The position numbers were made by a program, and so were the translations under genes. Of a stretch of 6,934 nucleotides of DNA, positions 5,164-6,934 are shown piece by piece. Position 1 is the stretch's first letter. Every line of letters begins with the position of its first letter. Origin of the DNA: Methanobacteriota archaeon (GTDB lineage Archaea > Thermoplasmatota > DTKX01 > GCA-020343715); the NCBI GenBank assembly GCA_030597775.1, contig JAUVRF010000090.1, positions 1-6,934 on the forward strand, read 5' to 3'. The notes under the pieces were generated by a model. The model did not search any database. It was not told where the DNA came from and saw nothing but the letters and a program-made list of their open reading frames with translations.

Positions 5164-6934
5164 TCAGGTGGCCCTTCTCAGCATATCCACGATGTCCTTC
5201 GAGGCCACCCTCTTCGCGGGTCTCCAGGTGGCGATGACGGACAGCACGACAGTGATGACGAACAGGGAACCGACCGTCCACCAGGGTATGGCGTACTCGA
5301 AGTCGATCGGCGAGAGGGTGTTGAAGAACCAGATAACGAGGGCCGACATGGTCACCCCCACCACAAGGCCCACGAACATGGCGACCATCGAGATGGCAAC
5401 GCCCTCGGCAACCAGCGCGTTGCGCAATGCCCCTCTTCTGAGCCCAAGGGACCTCAATATGCCAAGCTCGAACTCGCGCTCCAGTATCGAGGCCATCAGG
5501 TTCATCGCCAGCGAGAAGAAGGCCACCAGCATCAGGATGACGAGGATGATGAAGAACAGCTGGTCCAGGATACCGAGGCCGCTCTCTATCTCCTCGATGA
5601 TGACCACGGAGACGATGAGGAAGAAGGAGAAGAACACCTGGTAGCGTTGCTGGATGGTGCGGCCCACCACCTCGTGGTCCTCGCCCTCGGCGACCATGAT
5701 GAAGACCCGCTCGTAGGGCAGGTCCTCGACGCTGGTCTCGGCCAGCTTCGCGTACGTCCCCAACGACACGAATACCCCCGAGCCCCATGCCTCGTCGGGC
5801 CGCTCGGGGAACTCGCCCGCGAACCCGGGCATGGACTCCAGGATGAGCACGATCTCCAGGAACAGGCGTTGCCCCTCGAAGTCCAGCGCTACGGTGTCGC
5901 CCAGTCTCACCTCCATTGCAGTGGCGAGCCCCCTGGATATGACGCACCCGTCGGGCCCTATGTCAGAGAGCCGGCGCAGCTCGCCCCGGTAGACGTCCCG
6001 ATCGGAGACGAACGTGGCCTTTGTGAGGTCGCCGAAGGCGGCATACACGTCTGTACCGAAGGTCCTCGAGAACACCACATTGGACAGGCGTGCCTCCAGC
6101 TCCGGTGTGCTCGAGGCCACGTCCTCGGTGTTGTTGGCCTCGCCAATGCTCTCCACCATCGAGAGGGGGAGCCCGTCCTCGCCCAACATCAGGATGTCTG
6201 AGCCGATCTCGTAGACCGCGGCCCGCTCGATGCTCTGGAAGATGGCAGCGAAGAACGAGGAGAAGAACAGGAGGATGGCCACGATGATGGCGAATATGAG
6301 CGTTGTGGAGGCGTTCCTGCGGAGGTACCTCTCAAGGTTGGCCCGGACCAGCTTGTAGGTGTTGGGGAGGATGGGACGCATGAGGGCGACCACGCCCCGT
6401 TGGAGCAGCGGCACCACGACCAGCATCCAGATGCTGTACGAGAAGAGGATGATCAGGAAGGAGAAGATGAAGAACGAGAAGAACTGGCTCTCGCCCACGA
6501 AGATGAGGAAGTAGGGGATGAAGAACGTGGCGTAGAGCAGGGCGATGAACATGAGGAAGGCCCCAACGAGCATGCGCTTGTCCACGCCCTTCACGCTGAC
6601 GAACCGGTACCTGCCCTCCGTCCTCGTGACGGAGATGGCCTCGGCCGGGCTGGTGTCCATCGCCTTCCTGAGGGGCGTCATGGCGAAGAGGCTCGTGATG
6701 GCCAGGGTGATCAGCACCTGGCCCATGACCACTCCCCAGTCCACGACCAGGGAGAAGTCATCGGGCAGCACCTCCACGCCGTACCAGTGGAACAGGTAGG
6801 GCACCCCAACGCCCAGGGCCACACCGATCGGGATGCCCACGAGGAGCATCAACGCCAGCTCCCCGGCCACCACCCTCCCTATCATCCATCGGCGGGCGCC
6901 CAGGAGACGCATGGTGGCCAGGTCCTTCGCCCGC
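5164..6934 (-). CDS. FtsX/MacB-family ABC transporter permease, C-terminal part (5' end outside window)
   Basis: Membrane subunit of an ABC system of the FtsX/LolC/MacB type, which uses cytoplasmic ATP hydrolysis to drive work on the outer face of the membrane (export, lipoprotein release or complex remodelling). The substrate is not evident. The frame stays open past the ATG at 6912: seven more codons up to the edge read RAKDLAT, leading into MRLLGARR, which is the middle of a conserved FtsX motif. The gene is thus cut by the window, and 6912 is not its start. Numbering from Met 6912: FtsX core one ends with helices at 11-40 and 55-77; linker helices at 113-139 and 143-170; core two begins with a helix at 202-225. 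An external domain follows (about 229-425), then a hydrophobic stretch (427-439), then helices at 450-475, 496-528 and 545-562. Core two repeats the motif as EREFELGILRSLGLRR (478-493). The ATPase partner is not in the window and may lie beyond the right edge. Confidence 0.9.
   Translation of the reverse strand, partial: RAKDLATMRLLGARRWMIGRVVAGELALMLLVGIPIGVALGVGVPYLFHWYGVEVLPDDFSLVVDWGVVMGQVLITLAITSLFAMTPLRKAMDTSPAEAISVTRTEGRYRFVSVKGVDKRMLVGAFLMFIALLYATFFIPYFLIFVGESQFFSFFIFSFLIILFSYSIWMLVVVPLLQRGVVALMRPILPNTYKLVRANLERYLRRNASTTLIFAIIVAILLFFSSFFAAIFQSIERAAVYEIGSDILMLGEDGLPLSMVESIGEANNTEDVASSTPELEARLSNVVFSRTFGTDVYAAFGDLTKATFVSDRDVYRGELRRLSDIGPDGCVISRGLATAMEVRLGDTVALDFEGQRLFLEIVLILESMPGFAGEFPERPDEAWGSGVFVSLGTYAKLAETSVEDLPYERVFIMVAEGEDHEVVGRTIQQRYQVFFSFFLIVSVVIIEEIESGLGILDQLFFIILVILMLVAFFSLAMNLMASILEREFELGILRSLGLRRGALRNALVAEGVAISMVAMFVGLVVGVTMSALVIWFFNTLSPIDFEYAIPWWTVGSLFVITVVLSVIATWRPAKRVASKDIVDMLRRAT

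Noticed and set aside
5141..5947. 268-codon minus-strand frame overlapping the permease in another frame
   Set aside because: The permease frame carries membrane helices and FtsX motifs. This one is Arg/Gly/His-rich and also reads antisense into the end of folB.
1..6934. CRISPR array, insertion sequence, toxin-antitoxin, phage or defence island
   Set aside because: No spaced direct repeats, terminal inverted repeats, transposase, integrase or nuclease motifs were seen. All genes have uniform GC-rich codon use and fit a core chromosomal region.

Overview
The window looks like chromosomal DNA from a GC-rich archaeon. The clearest evidence is an archaeal/eukaryal-type Kae1 gene followed directly by a stand-alone Bud32 kinase, a pair that bacteria do not have. 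Strong Shine-Dalgarno sites, tightly packed genes, a TATA-like element spaced for a leaderless transcript, and a large C-terminally anchored surface protein fit a euryarchaeal lineage. A member of the Thermoplasmatota or a relative is my guess, but the sequence does not settle the phylum. Most third codon positions are G or C, which opens long antisense reading frames that I treat as spurious.

Left block (88-2371, + strand): three genes, each overlapping the next by four bases (ATGA). They encode Kae1 (tRNA threonylcarbamoyltransferase subunit of KEOPS), Bud32 (KEOPS kinase/ATPase) and an RdgB/HAM1-type XTP/dITP pyrophosphatase. Each downstream gene has a near-perfect Shine-Dalgarno inside the end of the previous gene, so the three are probably one translationally coupled operon. 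Kae1 and Bud32 act together in making t6A37 in ANN-decoding tRNAs; the third enzyme removes deaminated purine nucleotides.

Middle block (2378-4681, - strand): one large secreted surface protein. It has a signal peptide, seven regularly spaced motifs that suggest a seven-bladed beta-propeller, Fn3/Ig-like modules, many N-glycosylation sequons and a C-terminal membrane anchor. A 113-base divergent region separates it from a bacterial-type dihydroneopterin aldolase gene (folB, about 4795-5157, + strand) with all four expected catalytic residues.

Right block (5164 to the window edge, - strand): the C-terminal part of a large FtsX/MacB-type ABC permease with duplicated FtsX cores. Its reading frame stays open through the right edge, so the gene is cut by the window and its true start lies outside.

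The genes are mostly housekeeping or membrane functions, and I see no mobile element, CRISPR array, RNA gene or defence system. The points most worth a second look are the altered DFG and HGDL motifs in Bud32, the bacterial-type FolB in an archaeon, the architecture of the surface protein, and the two near-identical convergent gene junctions.
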